Of a stretch of DNA of 64,000 nucleotides, positions 1 through 9,458 are shown piece after piece. This stretch comes from JAWXBK01 sp040878185 (lineage in GTDB: Bacteria; Pseudomonadota; Alphaproteobacteria; Dongiales; Dongiaceae). The stretch spans positions 41,463 to 105,462 of the forward strand of contig JBBDMS010000031.1 of the NCBI GenBank assembly GCA_040878185.1, in the 5' to 3' direction. Below the pieces are notes generated by a model. It ran no database searches, had not been told where the DNA came from, and worked only from the letters and a program-made list of their open reading frames with translations. A program made the position numbers and the translations under genes. Each line of letters begins with the position of its first letter. The stretch's first letter is position 1.

Positions 1-2
1 AC

Positions 3-917
3 AAACATATCGTCGCCTGCGCCGATGTCAGCTTCGAGGTCAACGAAGGCGAGATCTTCATCATCATGGGGCTCTCGGGCTCCGGCAAATCCACCATCGT
101 CCGTTGCCTCTCGCGCCTGGTCGAACCGACCGCGGGCGAAGTGCTGTTCAACGGCCAGGATCTGCTGAAGTCGAGCCGCGACGAGCTCACCGAGATCCGC
201 CGTCACAAGATGGGCATGGTGTTCCAGAATTTCGGGCTCATGCCGCATCTGACGGCGATCGACAACGTCGCCTTTCCGCTCAAGGTGCAGGGCGTGGCGC
301 CGGCCGAACGCCTCAAGCGTGCGGCCGAGATGCTCGATCTCGTGGGATTGAGCGGGCGCGAGAAGAACTTCCCGAGCGAGCTCTCCGGCGGCCAGCAGCA
401 GCGGGTCGGCATCGCGCGATCGCTGGCGGTCGAGCCCGAGCTGTGGTTCCTCGACGAGCCGTTCAGCGCGCTCGATCCCCTGATCCGCCGGCAGATGCAG
501 GACGAGTTCCTGCGGCTGCAGAAGATGCTGCACAAGACGATCGTGTTCATCACCCATGATTTTCTCGAGGCGCTGCGTTTGGGCGACCGGATTGCAATCA
601 TGAAAGATGGCGTCGTCGTGCAGATCGGTACGCCGTCCGAGGTCGTGATGCGGCCGGCCGATGACTATGTCGCCGAATTCACCCAGGATGTGCCGCGCGT
701 GAAAGTCATCACGGTCGGGGAATGCATGACGGCCGGTCCGGCGCCGAACGGCGCCGGCAGGATCGGCATCGGCCTCACGCTTGAACAGGTTCTGCCGCAA
801 TTTGCCCGCGGCGTCGGCGCGCTCGATTGCGTCGACGAGAGCGGCGCCGTTCGCGGTCATGTGACGCCGTCGGGCGTCCTGATGGCGCTCGCGACCGAAG
901 ACGGCCGCGCGCTATGA
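3..917 (+). CDS. proV: Glycine betaine/proline ABC transporter ATP-binding protein (5' end outside window)
   Basis: ATPase subunit of an osmolyte-type ABC importer (ProV/OpuAA family) that hydrolyses ATP in the cytoplasm to drive uptake of betaine-like compounds. The reading frame is already open at base 3, so the start lies upstream of the window. The Walker A motif GLSGSGKST lies at about 69-95, followed by the signature LSGGQQQRVGIARSL and Walker B LWFLDEP with the downstream D-loop SALDP. The C-terminus is short and holds at most part of one CBS domain. Its stop overlaps the permease start by four bases (ATGA), so the two are translationally coupled. The substrate is inferred from the family and from the betaine-degradation genes downstream. 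A substrate-binding protein is not visible and may lie upstream. Confidence 0.9.
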   Translation, partial: KHIVACADVSFEVNEGEIFIIMGLSGSGKSTIVRCLSRLVEPTAGEVLFNGQDLLKSSRDELTEIRRHKMGMVFQNFGLMPHLTAIDNVAFPLKVQGVAPAERLKRAAEMLDLVGLSGREKNFPSELSGGQQQRVGIARSLAVEPELWFLDEPFSALDPLIRRQMQDEFLRLQKMLHKTIVFITHDFLEALRLGDRIAIMKDGVVVQIGTPSEVVMRPADDYVAEFTQDVPRVKVITVGECMTAGPAPNGAGRIGIGLTLEQVLPQFARGVGALDCVDESGAVRGHVTPSGVLMALATEDGRAL

Positions 918-3037
918 GCGTCGTTGCCGATCGGCCACCTGGAAGTGCCATCGGGTCGGTCGCGCACTTTGACCGGTATGCGCTGCTCTGGCTTGCGGTC
1001 CTCGCTTTTGCGGTCGTCTGCTTTGTGCTGCGCGACACGATTTCCTGGATGCGCGCGCCGGCCAGCGACTGGCTGCTTGCGAACGTGCCCATCAATGACT
1101 GGCTGAACGTGGCGATGCGCCGCGTCGTCGCGATCGTGCGCGACCCCGCCCGCCTGTTCGGTACCGCGATCAACGCGCCGCTGCACTGGCTGCGGGATTT
1201 CCTGCTGTGGATGCCCTGGCCGGCAACGATGGCGGTCGTCACGCTCATGGCATGGCGCGCAAACGGTCTCAAGCTTGCGGCATTCGCTGCTATCACGCTC
1301 GTCTACATGGTCGTGGTCGGCTACTGGGAAGAGACCATGGTGACGCTCTCGCTGGTCGGCATCGCCGTGCCGGCATCGGCGGCGATCGGGCTTCTGCTCG
1401 GAATCTGGGGCGCGCACAGCAAGGCGGCGCGACGCGTCATCCAGCCGTCGCTCGACGTCATGCAGACGGTCCCGACCTTCGCCTATCTGACGCCGCTGAT
1501 CCTGTTGCTCGGCTACGGTCCGCAGGTCGGCCTGATCGCGGCGATCATCTTTGCGATCCCGCCGATGGTCCGCAACGTCATGGTCGGTATCGCGAACGTC
1601 GCGCCGAACACGGTCGAGGCGGGACAGATGGCGGGCAGCACGCGCCGGCAGCTCACCTGGTGGGTCGAAGTGCCGGCCGCCATGCCCTCGATCATGATGG
1701 GCCTCAACCAGTGCGTCATGGCGGCGCTCAGCATGGTCATCATTGCGGCGATCATCGGCGGTTTCGACGATATCGGCTGGGAATTGCTTTCGACCCTCCG
1801 GCGCGCCGAGTTCGGCCCCAGCCTGCTCTCCGGCATCGTCATCGCGCTGCTGGCCATGATGATCGACCGGATCGGGCGGGGCTTTTCCGCCCGCGCCGGC
1901 GAGACGCGTTTGCCGCGCTCCGGCCCGCTCTGGCGGCGCTATCCGGCGACCAGTGCAGCCATTCTCGCGGTCATCGCGTTCGTGGCACTCAGCCACGTCG
2001 TCCCGGCGTTCCAGCATTATCCCGACGCCTGGGGCGTCTATCCCGCCAAGCCGCTCAACGACATGGTGAGCTACGTATCCAGTAACTGGTACGAGCCGCT
2101 CGACGCCTGGAAGAACGCGACTTTGTTCTTCTATCTGCTGCCGCTCCGTATCGGACTCGAAAACTCGGTGCGCGAGAATTACTGGGGTTTCGACATGTCG
2201 CCGACGGTGACGGCGGTCTATGTCGCCATTCTGCTGGGCATTGCCTGGGGCTGTTTCCGGAAATGGGGCTGGAAGGGCGTCGTCCCGGTCGTATTGCTCG
2301 GCGGGCTCTATTATTTCGGCGCGACGGGCACGCCGTGGCCGGCCTTCATGGCGATCGTAATCCTGCTGACGGTGCTCGCAGGGGGCTGGCGTCTCGGGCT
2401 GTTCGCCTTTCTGGCCCTGCTGTTTATCCTGCTCGGCAATGCCTGGAAGCCGGCGATGGAGAGCCTCTATCTGATGACCGCGTCGGTCGCCGCCTGTTTC
2501 GTGCTTGGCAGCGCCATCGGTATCTGGGCCGCCAACAGCGAGCGCGTCTCGGCCGTCATGCGGCCGATCAACGACACGCTGCAAACCATGCCACAATTCG
2601 TGTACCTTATTCCGGTCATCATGCTGTTCAAGATCGGTGATTTCTCCGCCATGCTCGCAATCATCGCCTATGCAATCGTGCCGGCCATCCGGTACATGGA
2701 ACACGGGCTGCGCACGGTGCCGGCGCATGTGATCGAGGCGGCGCGGGCCATTGGATGCACCGAACGACAGATTCTCTGGCAGGTGCGCCTGCCGCTGGCG
2801 TTGCCGCAGGTCATGTTGGGCCTCAACCAGACGATCATGTTCGCCTTTGCGATGCTGGTGATCGCGGCCCTGATCGGAACGCGCGATCTCGGCCAGATGG
2901 TGTTCGGCTCGATGACGTCGGCCGATTTCGGTATGGGCGTCATCGCCGGCGGCTCGATCGCGCTGCTTGCGATGGTGACCGACCGGACCCTCCAGGCGCT
3001 GTCGGCGAAACAGGCTCAACGCCTCGGCGTCGCCTGA
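914..3037 (+). CDS. proW: Double-length betaine/proline ABC transporter permease
   Basis: Membrane permease of the betaine importer, 707 residues, about twice a standard ProW (~280-350). Two binding-protein-dependent transport modules are visible. The first has its coupling segment near residues 210-290 (VEAGQMAGST, then ATPase-contacting WVEVPAAMPSIMMGLNQ). The second is near residues 520-690 (VIEAARAIGCT, then WQVRLPLALPQVMLGLNQ). The near-identical ends MPSIMMGLNQ and LPQVMLGLNQ show the internal duplication. Such fused permeases are known in alphaproteobacterial ProVW systems and would let one polypeptide replace a homodimer. ATG 914 overlaps the ATPase stop and is chosen over in-frame codons further upstream that lie inside proV. 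Confidence 0.88.
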   Translation: MSVVADRPPGSAIGSVAHFDRYALLWLAVLAFAVVCFVLRDTISWMRAPASDWLLANVPINDWLNVAMRRVVAIVRDPARLFGTAINAPLHWLRDFLLWMPWPATMAVVTLMAWRANGLKLAAFAAITLVYMVVVGYWEETMVTLSLVGIAVPASAAIGLLLGIWGAHSKAARRVIQPSLDVMQTVPTFAYLTPLILLLGYGPQVGLIAAIIFAIPPMVRNVMVGIANVAPNTVEAGQMAGSTRRQLTWWVEVPAAMPSIMMGLNQCVMAALSMVIIAAIIGGFDDIGWELLSTLRRAEFGPSLLSGIVIALLAMMIDRIGRGFSARAGETRLPRSGPLWRRYPATSAAILAVIAFVALSHVVPAFQHYPDAWGVYPAKPLNDMVSYVSSNWYEPLDAWKNATLFFYLLPLRIGLENSVRENYWGFDMSPTVTAVYVAILLGIAWGCFRKWGWKGVVPVVLLGGLYYFGATGTPWPAFMAIVILLTVLAGGWRLGLFAFLALLFILLGNAWKPAMESLYLMTASVAACFVLGSAIGIWAANSERVSAVMRPINDTLQTMPQFVYLIPVIMLFKIGDFSAMLAIIAYAIVPAIRYMEHGLRTVPAHVIEAARAIGCTERQILWQVRLPLALPQVMLGLNQTIMFAFAMLVIAALIGTRDLGQMVFGSMTSADFGMGVIAGGSIALLAMVTDRTLQALSAKQAQRLGVA

Positions 3038-3069
3038 TCCCGCAACCGGAACCGGACAGAACCCCGTCG

Positions 3070-3783
3070 ATGGCGGCACCGACGATCCGCGCGATCCTGT
3101 TCGACAAGGACGGCACGCTCTTCGATTTCCACCAGACCTGGATGCCCGGCTATCGCGCGATCGCGGCTGAGCTCGCCGCCGGCGACGCCGCGCTGACGGC
3201 GCGCCTGCTCGCTGCAACCGGGCTCGATCCGGAAACCGGCGAGCTCGATCCGGCCTCGGCGCTTGCTGCGGGCAGCAACGCGGAGATCGCCACCATCTGG
3301 TCCGCCGTCGTGCATCTGGGCGATGTCCGGGCGCTGACATTGCGGCTCGATGCCTGGTTCGGGGCGCCCGGTGCAGTGATGCCGGTGCCGGTCACCGATC
3401 TTGCGGTCCTGTTCGGGCGCCTGAGGCGGCACGGTCTTCGCCTCGGTATTGCGACAATGGACAGCCACGCTGCGGCCCTGCGTTCGGCAGACGAATTCGC
3501 GCTCAACGATCATCTCGATTTCATCGCCGGCTACGATAGCGGGCATGGCGAAAAGCCGGGGCCGGGAATGGTGACGGCATTCTGTGCGGCGATCGGGATC
3601 GAGCCGAGATTTGTCGCAGTGGTCGGCGACACCTCCCACGATATCGGCATGGCGCGCGCGGCGGGGGCGGGTCTTGCGATCGGCGTCCTGACCGGCGCCT
3701 CGCCGCGCTATGCGCTCGAGGCCGTGGCCGATCATGTGATCGACAGCATTGCGGATCTGGAATCGGCGCTCGGTATCGCGTGA
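3070..3783 (+). CDS. HAD-superfamily hydrolase (phosphoglycolate-phosphatase-like)
   Basis: A 237-residue haloacid-dehalogenase-fold phosphatase. Motif I FDKDGTLFD has nucleophile Asp12 and acid/base Asp14. Motif II is in LGIATMDS (Thr/Ser type), the conserved Lys is in GEKPGPGM, and motif III is VVGDTSHDIGMA. An alpha-helical cap precedes motif II. It follows proW by 32 bases on the same strand and may be co-transcribed. The substrate cannot be read from sequence. Family members hydrolyse small phosphorylated metabolites, and a house-cleaning or phosphoglycolate role is typical. ATG 3070 puts motif I at the expected position near the N-terminus. It is convergent with argS, with only about 20 bases between the stops. 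Confidence 0.82.
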   Translation: MAAPTIRAILFDKDGTLFDFHQTWMPGYRAIAAELAAGDAALTARLLAATGLDPETGELDPASALAAGSNAEIATIWSAVVHLGDVRALTLRLDAWFGAPGAVMPVPVTDLAVLFGRLRRHGLRLGIATMDSHAAALRSADEFALNDHLDFIAGYDSGHGEKPGPGMVTAFCAAIGIEPRFVAVVGDTSHDIGMARAAGAGLAIGVLTGASPRYALEAVADHVIDSIADLESALGIA

Positions 3784-3805
3784 GCGCGGCGGCGGCCGGC
3801 GCTTC

Positions 3806-5566
3806 CTACATCCGTTCCGGCACGTCGATCCCGAGCAGATCGAGTATCAGCACGACCTGGCGCAGTGCGAGATCAGCGAGCGCGAGGCGGCCCCGCCGCA
3901 GTTCCGCGTCGGGCTCGCTCAGGACATGGAAATTGCCGTACCAGCCGCTGAAACTCTGTGCGAGATCGAAGGCGAAGGCGCAGAGCTCATTCGGCGCGCG
4001 GCCGTCATAGGCGCCGGCGACCGCTTCAGGCAGCCGCGCCAGCGTCAGCATCAGCGCGCGCTCGCCTTCCGCCGGCGCCACGATGGCACCGGGACGGTCG
4101 CCCTGATCGGCCGCCTTGCGCAGCATCGATTTTACCCGCACCGCCGCATAGAGCAGATAGGGGCCGGTCTTGCCCTCGAAGCGCGTGAAGCGGTCGAGGT
4201 CGAACACGTAGTTCTGGATGCGATGGTTCGAGAGATCGGCGAACTTGAGCGCGGCGATGCCGACCATTCGGGCAATCTCCGAGCGCTCTTCGGCGGGATA
4301 ATCCTTGCCGATGCCCGCTTCGGCGAGTTTCGCCTCGGCCGCCTCGATCGTCATCCGGATCAGATCGGCGAGTTTCATCACGCCGCCGGCGCGGGTCTTG
4401 AACGGCTTGCCATCGGGTCCGTTCATCGTGCCGAAACCGAGATGCTCCATGCGCGCCTTGCCGTTCAGCCCGGCCTTGACGGCGGCGCGGAACACCTGTT
4501 CGAAATGCAGATGCTGGCGCTGGTCGACGATGTAGAGCATGTGATCGGGATCGATCGATTTGACCCGGTCGACGATGGTTGCAAGATCGGTCGTCGCATA
4601 CATTACCGCGCCGTCGGACTTGCGCAGGATGAGCGGCGGTATCTCGTGCTTGTCATCGGGCGCCGCGACGCGCACGACCAGCGCGCCTTCGCTTTGCTCG
4701 ACGACGCCGGCTTTTTCCATCGTCTCGATCATCGGCACGATCAGCGGATCGACACAGGCTTCGCCGTTCCATAGATCGAAATGCACGTCGAGTGCTGCAA
4801 AGTCGCGTTTCATAGCATCGAGCGACAGATCGACAAAATGCTGCCAGAGCGCGCGATAGCCGGTACGGCCTTCCTGCAATTCCGCCGTCGCGAGACGCGC
4901 GCGTTCGAGCCGTTCCGGGTCCGCCTTGCAGTCGGCCGCCGCCTTTGGATAGAGCGCTTCGAGTTCCTCGAGCGTGACCGGTGATTGCTGAGGGTAGGGG
5001 CCGTTCAAGCCGCGATCGAAATACGGCAGATCGGGCTGCTGGATCTCGATCTCGCTGATGATCATGCCCATCGGCAGGCCCCAGTCGCCCATATGCACGT
5101 CGCCGATCGTGCGATCGCCGGCAAAGGCGAACAGGCGACGGATCGCATCGCCGATGATCGAGGCGCGCAGATGCCCGACATGCATCGGCTTCGCGATATT
5201 CGGTCCGCCATAATCCAGCACGACGGTCTCGGGCATTTTCTCGGGCACGCCGAGCCGCGCATCGTTGGCGATACGATTGATCCACTGGCCGAGAAACGCG
5301 TCGGTCAGGCTGAGATTGATGAAGCCCGGGCCGGCGATCGACAGATCGCGGAAGATCGGATTGGCGGCGATCGTCTCGACGATACGCTCGGCGATTGCGC
5401 GCGGATTCTGTTTCGCGGCCTTCGCCGCCGCCAGCGCGCCGTTGCACTGGAACTGTGCGAGATCGGGGCGATCCGACACGGTGACGCGGCCATAGTCGCG
5501 CGACAGGCCCGCGGTTTCGAAGGCATCCATCAGGATGCCGGAGAGATGTCCGGTCAGAGACTGCAT
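3806..5566 (-). CDS. argS: Arginyl-tRNA synthetase
   Basis: Class I aminoacyl-tRNA synthetase charging tRNA-Arg in the cytoplasm, about 586 residues, the normal length. The N-terminal additional domain is followed by the HIGH-type motif HVGH in GGPNIAKPMHVGHLRAS. The KMSK-loop region is degenerate (FKTRAGGVMKL), as is usual for many ArgRS. The C-terminal anticodon-binding domain ends in the conserved hydrophobic tail. The nearest ATG in frame is at 5566; a TTG at 5572 abuts the stop of the upstream methyltransferase gene and is an alternative start. The gene lies directly downstream of bmt on the same strand with no gap, so the two are probably co-transcribed although functionally unrelated. 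Confidence 0.95.
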   Translation of the reverse strand: MQSLTGHLSGILMDAFETAGLSRDYGRVTVSDRPDLAQFQCNGALAAAKAAKQNPRAIAERIVETIAANPIFRDLSIAGPGFINLSLTDAFLGQWINRIANDARLGVPEKMPETVVLDYGGPNIAKPMHVGHLRASIIGDAIRRLFAFAGDRTIGDVHMGDWGLPMGMIISEIEIQQPDLPYFDRGLNGPYPQQSPVTLEELEALYPKAAADCKADPERLERARLATAELQEGRTGYRALWQHFVDLSLDAMKRDFAALDVHFDLWNGEACVDPLIVPMIETMEKAGVVEQSEGALVVRVAAPDDKHEIPPLILRKSDGAVMYATTDLATIVDRVKSIDPDHMLYIVDQRQHLHFEQVFRAAVKAGLNGKARMEHLGFGTMNGPDGKPFKTRAGGVMKLADLIRMTIEAAEAKLAEAGIGKDYPAEERSEIARMVGIAALKFADLSNHRIQNYVFDLDRFTRFEGKTGPYLLYAAVRVKSMLRKAADQGDRPGAIVAPAEGERALMLTLARLPEAVAGAYDGRAPNELCAFAFDLAQSFSGWYGNFHVLSEPDAELRRGRLALADLALRQVVLILDLLGIDVPERM

Positions 5567-5572
5567 CGGCAA

Positions 5573-6634
5573 TCAGAACGCGGCGTCGTCGGCACCCGTG
5601 CCGCGGCGCCGCCGGCTGCGGCGTCGGTTGGCGCTGTCGGCGAGAAGCGGGTCGGGTTCGCCGCCGCCCAGCGCGCGCGCGCCGTTGGAGATCTGTCCGA
5701 GGCGGGCGACAATCTCGTCGAGCGTCGGCGGCGGGGCGGTCTCATGCGCTTCCAGCGCCGCCCGGATCGAGCGCAGATGTTCGGGCGAGGTGCCGCAGCA
5801 GCCGCCGATAATGCGTGCGCCGGCATCGCGTGCGAGCCGCGCATATTCGGCCATCAGCTCCGGCGTGCCGTCATAGCGGATTTCGCCATCGTGATAATAG
5901 GGAATGCCGCAATTGCCCTTGGCGATGATGACGTCGTCGGGCCCTTCGGAGGGGCGCATCGCCGCGAGCACCGCGATCGTCTCGGCCGCGCCCACGCCGC
6001 AATTGGCGCCGTAGGCCAGCGGGGCGGGGCTGAAGCTGTGACAGAGCGCGGCAAAATCCGCCGCGGTGACGCCCATCATGGTGCGCCCGTTGGTGTCGAA
6101 ACTCAGCGTGCAGCAGAAGGGAAGGCCGGTCGTCTTCGCGCCCTCGATCGCGGCACGCGCCTCGTCGAGCGACGACATCGTCTCGATCCACAGCACGTCC
6201 ACGCCGCCTTCGGCGAGCGCGGCTGCCTGTTCTGAGAAGGCAAATACGGCATCGTCAAACGAGAGCGGGCCGAGCGGTTCCATGATCTCGCCGGTCGGGC
6301 CGATCGAACCCGCGACGACTACCGGGCGGCCGGCTTTGTCGGCGACGCGGCGTGCGATCCGCGCCGCGGCCGCGTTGATCGGGGCGACGCGGTCCTGTGC
6401 TTTATGCAACTTCAGGCGATGGCGTGATCCGCCGAACGAATTGGTGAGGATGATGTCGGCGCCGGCACCGGTCATGCCGGCATGGAACGCCTCGATCCGG
6501 TCGGGATGCTCCTCGTTCCACATTTCCGGCGCATCGCCGGTCTGCAGCCCCATGCCAAAGAGATTCGTGCCGGTGGCGCCATCCGCCATCAGCCAGGGCC
6601 GTTCGTCGAGAAGCTCGCGCAACAGGTCGCTCAT
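5573..6634 (-). CDS. bmt: Betaine-homocysteine S-methyltransferase family protein
   Basis: A 353-residue cytosolic zinc-dependent methyltransferase of the homocysteine S-methyltransferase family. The N-terminal motif DGATGTNLF, a first zinc cysteine in YGANCGVGAAE, and the paired zinc cysteines in IIGGCCGTSPEH near residue 280 are all present. In betaine degradation this enzyme transfers one methyl group of glycine betaine to homocysteine, giving dimethylglycine and methionine. Neighbouring dimethylglycine dehydrogenase, sarcosine oxidase and a GbdR-like regulator support betaine as methyl donor over S-methylmethionine. The C-terminal about 35 residues are basic and low-complexity (RRRSRRRRG) and look like an extension. 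The stop codon directly abuts the argS start region. Confidence 0.87.
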   Translation of the reverse strand: MSDLLRELLDERPWLMADGATGTNLFGMGLQTGDAPEMWNEEHPDRIEAFHAGMTGAGADIILTNSFGGSRHRLKLHKAQDRVAPINAAAARIARRVADKAGRPVVVAGSIGPTGEIMEPLGPLSFDDAVFAFSEQAAALAEGGVDVLWIETMSSLDEARAAIEGAKTTGLPFCCTLSFDTNGRTMMGVTAADFAALCHSFSPAPLAYGANCGVGAAETIAVLAAMRPSEGPDDVIIAKGNCGIPYYHDGEIRYDGTPELMAEYARLARDAGARIIGGCCGTSPEHLRSIRAALEAHETAPPPTLDEIVARLGQISNGARALGGGEPDPLLADSANRRRSRRRRGTGADDAAF

Positions 6635-6696
6635 GGAGGGCGAACCTAAGGGCTTTGCCGCAGGGCGGCAAGGTTGCGTCTCGGTTTGCCCCTCGC

Positions 6697-6786
6697 CCTT
6701 CGACAGGCTTGGGGTTTCCCGAGGAGGCGCCGTCTCGACCGGCCGCAGCCGCTCGCGACCTCCTCGCCCCTCGGGGTGAGGAGGTT
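6697..6786. repeat. Intergenic dispersed repeat and strong hairpin between DMGDH and bmt genes
   Basis: The 190-base gap holds a 13-base core ccttcgacaggct at 6697-6709 that recurs as the tandem unit at 63947-64000. It also holds a long inverted repeat at about 6757-6786 with arms acctcctc and gaggaggt and a GC-rich inner stem. The first looks like a dispersed intergenic element. The second could fold in RNA of either strand and may stabilise or separate the DMGDH and bmt messages. No T-run follows on the minus strand, so it is not a canonical terminator. Confidence 0.5.
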
Positions 6787-6823
6787 CGATGTAAGGCGGG
6801 CGGCGTACGCTCCGCGAGTACCC

Positions 6824-9256
6824 TTACGCCCGCAACCGCTCGTTCTCGGGATCCCAGGGCGAGTCCGGAATGACCTGGCACTTCATCCGTTCGCCGAGGA
6901 TCACGATTTCGAGTTTGGTCCCCGCCTCGGCCTGCGCGCTGTCCACATAGGCAAGCGCGAGGCTCTTGCCGATCGTGTGGCCATAGGCGCCGGTCGTCGC
7001 GCGGCCGACCATCGCCTCGCCGGCATAGATCGGCTCGTTGCCCCAGGGATCGGCATCCTTCACCTGGCATTCGAGCGTGATGAGCTTGCGCTTCACGCCG
7101 GCCTGCTGCTGGCGCACCAGTGCCTCGCGGCCGATGAACTCGCCCTTATTGAGGTGGACGAAGCGCTCGAGCCCGGCCTCCCAGGCGTTGTATTCGGTCG
7201 TGATATCGGCGCGCCAGTATTTATAACTCTTCTCGATGCGCAGGCTGTCCATCGCGCGGATGCCGAACGGGCGCATGTCGAATTCCTTGCCGGCCTCCCA
7301 GAGCGCATCGAAGATCGCATTCTGATAGACCAGCGGATGGTGCAGTTCCCAGCCGAGCTCGCCGACGAAGTTGACGCGCAACGCGAGCGCCGGCGACCAG
7401 CCGATTTCGATCGGTTTGCCCGAGAGCCACGGGAAGGCGGCGTGTGACATATCCGTGTCGGTCACTTTCTGCATCAGCTCGCGCGAGCGCGGGCCCGCGA
7501 CGACCAGCACGCCGTTCTTCAGCGTCACGTCCTCGAGGCGCACGCTGCCGTCGCGCGGGGCATTCCGCTGCAGCAGATCCCAGTCATGCCGGTTCGCATT
7601 GGCGGCGCTGACGACATAGAACTTGTCCTCGGCAAGCCGCGTGATCGTGAACTCGCTCGCGACGCCGCCCTTGGGGGTCAGCACATGCGCCAGCATCGTG
7701 CGGCCGACCTTCTTCGGCAGGCGGTTGGCGACGAGTTTGTCGAGAAAGGCTTCGGCACCGGGTCCGGCGACTTCGAACTTGGAAAAGCCGGTCAGATCGA
7801 GCAGGCCCACGCGCTCGCGTACCGCCTTCACTTCCTGTGCAACCGGCTCGTGGAAATTGGTGCGACGGAACGAGTATTTGTCCTTCGCCTCGGTGCCCTT
7901 GGGCGCAAACCAGTTGGCGCGCTCCCAGCCGAAGCGCTGGCCAAACACGGCGCCGAGCGATTTCAGCCGGTCGTAGCAGGGCGCGGTCTTGGCCGGGCGT
8001 GCGGCCGGACGTTCTTCAAGTGGATAATGAACGATGAAGACATGCTCGTAGGTCTCTTCGTTCTTGATCTTCGTATAGTTCTTGTTGGCGTAGTCGCCGA
8101 AGCGCCGTGAATCGACATCCCACATGTCGATGCCGGGTTCGCCCTCGACGATCCATTCGGCGAGCTGCCAGCCCGAACCGCCGGCGGCCGTGATGCCGAA
8201 ACTATGGCCCTCGTTGAGCCAGAAATTCCGGAGGCCCCAGGCCGGCCCGATCAGCGGGCTGCCGTCGGGCGTGTAGGGGATCGGGCCGTTGATGCAATCC
8301 TTGATGCCGGCGGTGCCGAAGACCGGCACGCGGTTGATCGCGGCATTGATATGCGGCTCGAGCCGTTCGAGATCGGGTGCGAGCAGTTCCTGACCGAAAT
8401 CTTCGGAGACACCGTCGACGGCCCAGGCGGGCGCGCCTTTTTCGTACGGCCCGAGAATGAGGCCCTGGCGCTCTTCGCGCATGTAATAGGACGCATCGCT
8501 CTCGCGCAGCACCGCCATCTCGGGCAGGCCCTGACGCTTGCGCTCGACCAGTTCAGGAATTTCCTCGGTGATCAGATATTGATGCTCGACCGCGATGACC
8601 GGCAGATCGAGCCCGACCATCTTGCCAATCTGGCGCGCCCAGGAACCGGTCGCGGTCACAACATGCTCGCAGGTGATGTCGCCTTTGTCGATCTTCACCT
8701 TCCACTCGCCCGTGGGAAGCTGTTCGATGCCCGTGACTTTGGTCTGGCGATAGATCTCGGCGCCGCCGGTGCGCGCGCCCTTGGCGAGCGCCATCGTCAC
8801 GTCGGCCGGTGCGACATGGCCGTCCTGCGGATGATAGAGCGCGCCGACCAGCCCGTCGGTGTTACAGAGCGGCCAGAGTTCCTTCACCTGCTTCGGCGTG
8901 ATGAGTTCGAAGGGCACGCCGATCGTGTTCGCGGTGCCGCAGTATTTGTAGTATTCGTCCATGCGGTCGCGGTTGGTCGCGAGCCGCAGGTTGCCGGTCT
9001 GGTGGAACGACACGTTCTGCCCGGTCTCTTCTTCGAGCGACTTGTAGAGATCGACCGAGTATTTATGAATCTGGCCGACGCTGTAACTCATGTTGAAGAG
9101 CGGCAGGAGGCCGGCCGCGTGCCAGGTGGAGCCGTGCGTCAGCTCCATCTTTTCGATCAGCACGACATCGGACCAGCCTTTCTTGACGAGATGGTAGAGC
9201 GTGCTGACCCCGACGACGCCGCCGCCGATAATGACCACGCGCGCATGGCTCTTCAT
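6824..9256 (-). CDS. Dimethylglycine dehydrogenase-type FAD/folate oxidoreductase
   Basis: An 810-residue cytosolic flavoprotein that oxidatively demethylates dimethylglycine (or sarcosine), passing the one-carbon unit to tetrahydrofolate. The N-terminal FAD dinucleotide motif GGGVVGVSTLYHL is at residues 11-23. The sequence STWHAAG has the His used for covalent FAD attachment in the mitochondrial enzyme. The middle is a DAO domain with a DMGDH-type linker, and the C-terminal half is a GcvT-like aminomethyl-folate domain (from about residue 420, ending with the EREALV-type barrel region). Length and domain order match DMGDH. It lies upstream of bmt on the same strand, placing betaine steps one and two together. 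Sarcosine dehydrogenase is the main alternative substrate call. Confidence 0.85.
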   Translation of the reverse strand: MKSHARVVIIGGGVVGVSTLYHLVKKGWSDVVLIEKMELTHGSTWHAAGLLPLFNMSYSVGQIHKYSVDLYKSLEEETGQNVSFHQTGNLRLATNRDRMDEYYKYCGTANTIGVPFELITPKQVKELWPLCNTDGLVGALYHPQDGHVAPADVTMALAKGARTGGAEIYRQTKVTGIEQLPTGEWKVKIDKGDITCEHVVTATGSWARQIGKMVGLDLPVIAVEHQYLITEEIPELVERKRQGLPEMAVLRESDASYYMREERQGLILGPYEKGAPAWAVDGVSEDFGQELLAPDLERLEPHINAAINRVPVFGTAGIKDCINGPIPYTPDGSPLIGPAWGLRNFWLNEGHSFGITAAGGSGWQLAEWIVEGEPGIDMWDVDSRRFGDYANKNYTKIKNEETYEHVFIVHYPLEERPAARPAKTAPCYDRLKSLGAVFGQRFGWERANWFAPKGTEAKDKYSFRRTNFHEPVAQEVKAVRERVGLLDLTGFSKFEVAGPGAEAFLDKLVANRLPKKVGRTMLAHVLTPKGGVASEFTITRLAEDKFYVVSAANANRHDWDLLQRNAPRDGSVRLEDVTLKNGVLVVAGPRSRELMQKVTDTDMSHAAFPWLSGKPIEIGWSPALALRVNFVGELGWELHHPLVYQNAIFDALWEAGKEFDMRPFGIRAMDSLRIEKSYKYWRADITTEYNAWEAGLERFVHLNKGEFIGREALVRQQQAGVKRKLITLECQVKDADPWGNEPIYAGEAMVGRATTGAYGHTIGKSLALAYVDSAQAEAGTKLEIVILGERMKCQVIPDSPWDPENERLRA

Positions 9257-9458
9257 GAACGATTTTCCCCTTCGTGAAGCCGGGCGGCCCGGCCGTTATC
9301 CCCTCTCCGGGGGTCGGCCCGATGCCGCCGAAAATCCGGGTTTCCTAGTTAAACCGCGAGCCTAGCGACACTTTCGCCGGCGCGACAACAGCTATCGGAT
9401 TCGCGGCAGAAGACCCCGCCGCGATGCTAAATTGGCTGCAAATCCGGTTGCAAAGCCG

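Noticed and set aside
857..3340. An 827-codon open frame on the minus strand opposite proW
   Set aside because: Arg/Asp/His-rich shadow of the permease and HAD genes with no recognisable domain.
3749..6235. Several long plus-strand frames across argS and bmt
   Set aside because: Antisense shadows of two highly conserved genes, with no domain of their own.
9257..9458. Glycine or SAM riboswitch upstream of the dimethylglycine dehydrogenase gene
   Set aside because: I found GC-rich palindromic segments but not the conserved core sequences of either riboswitch class.
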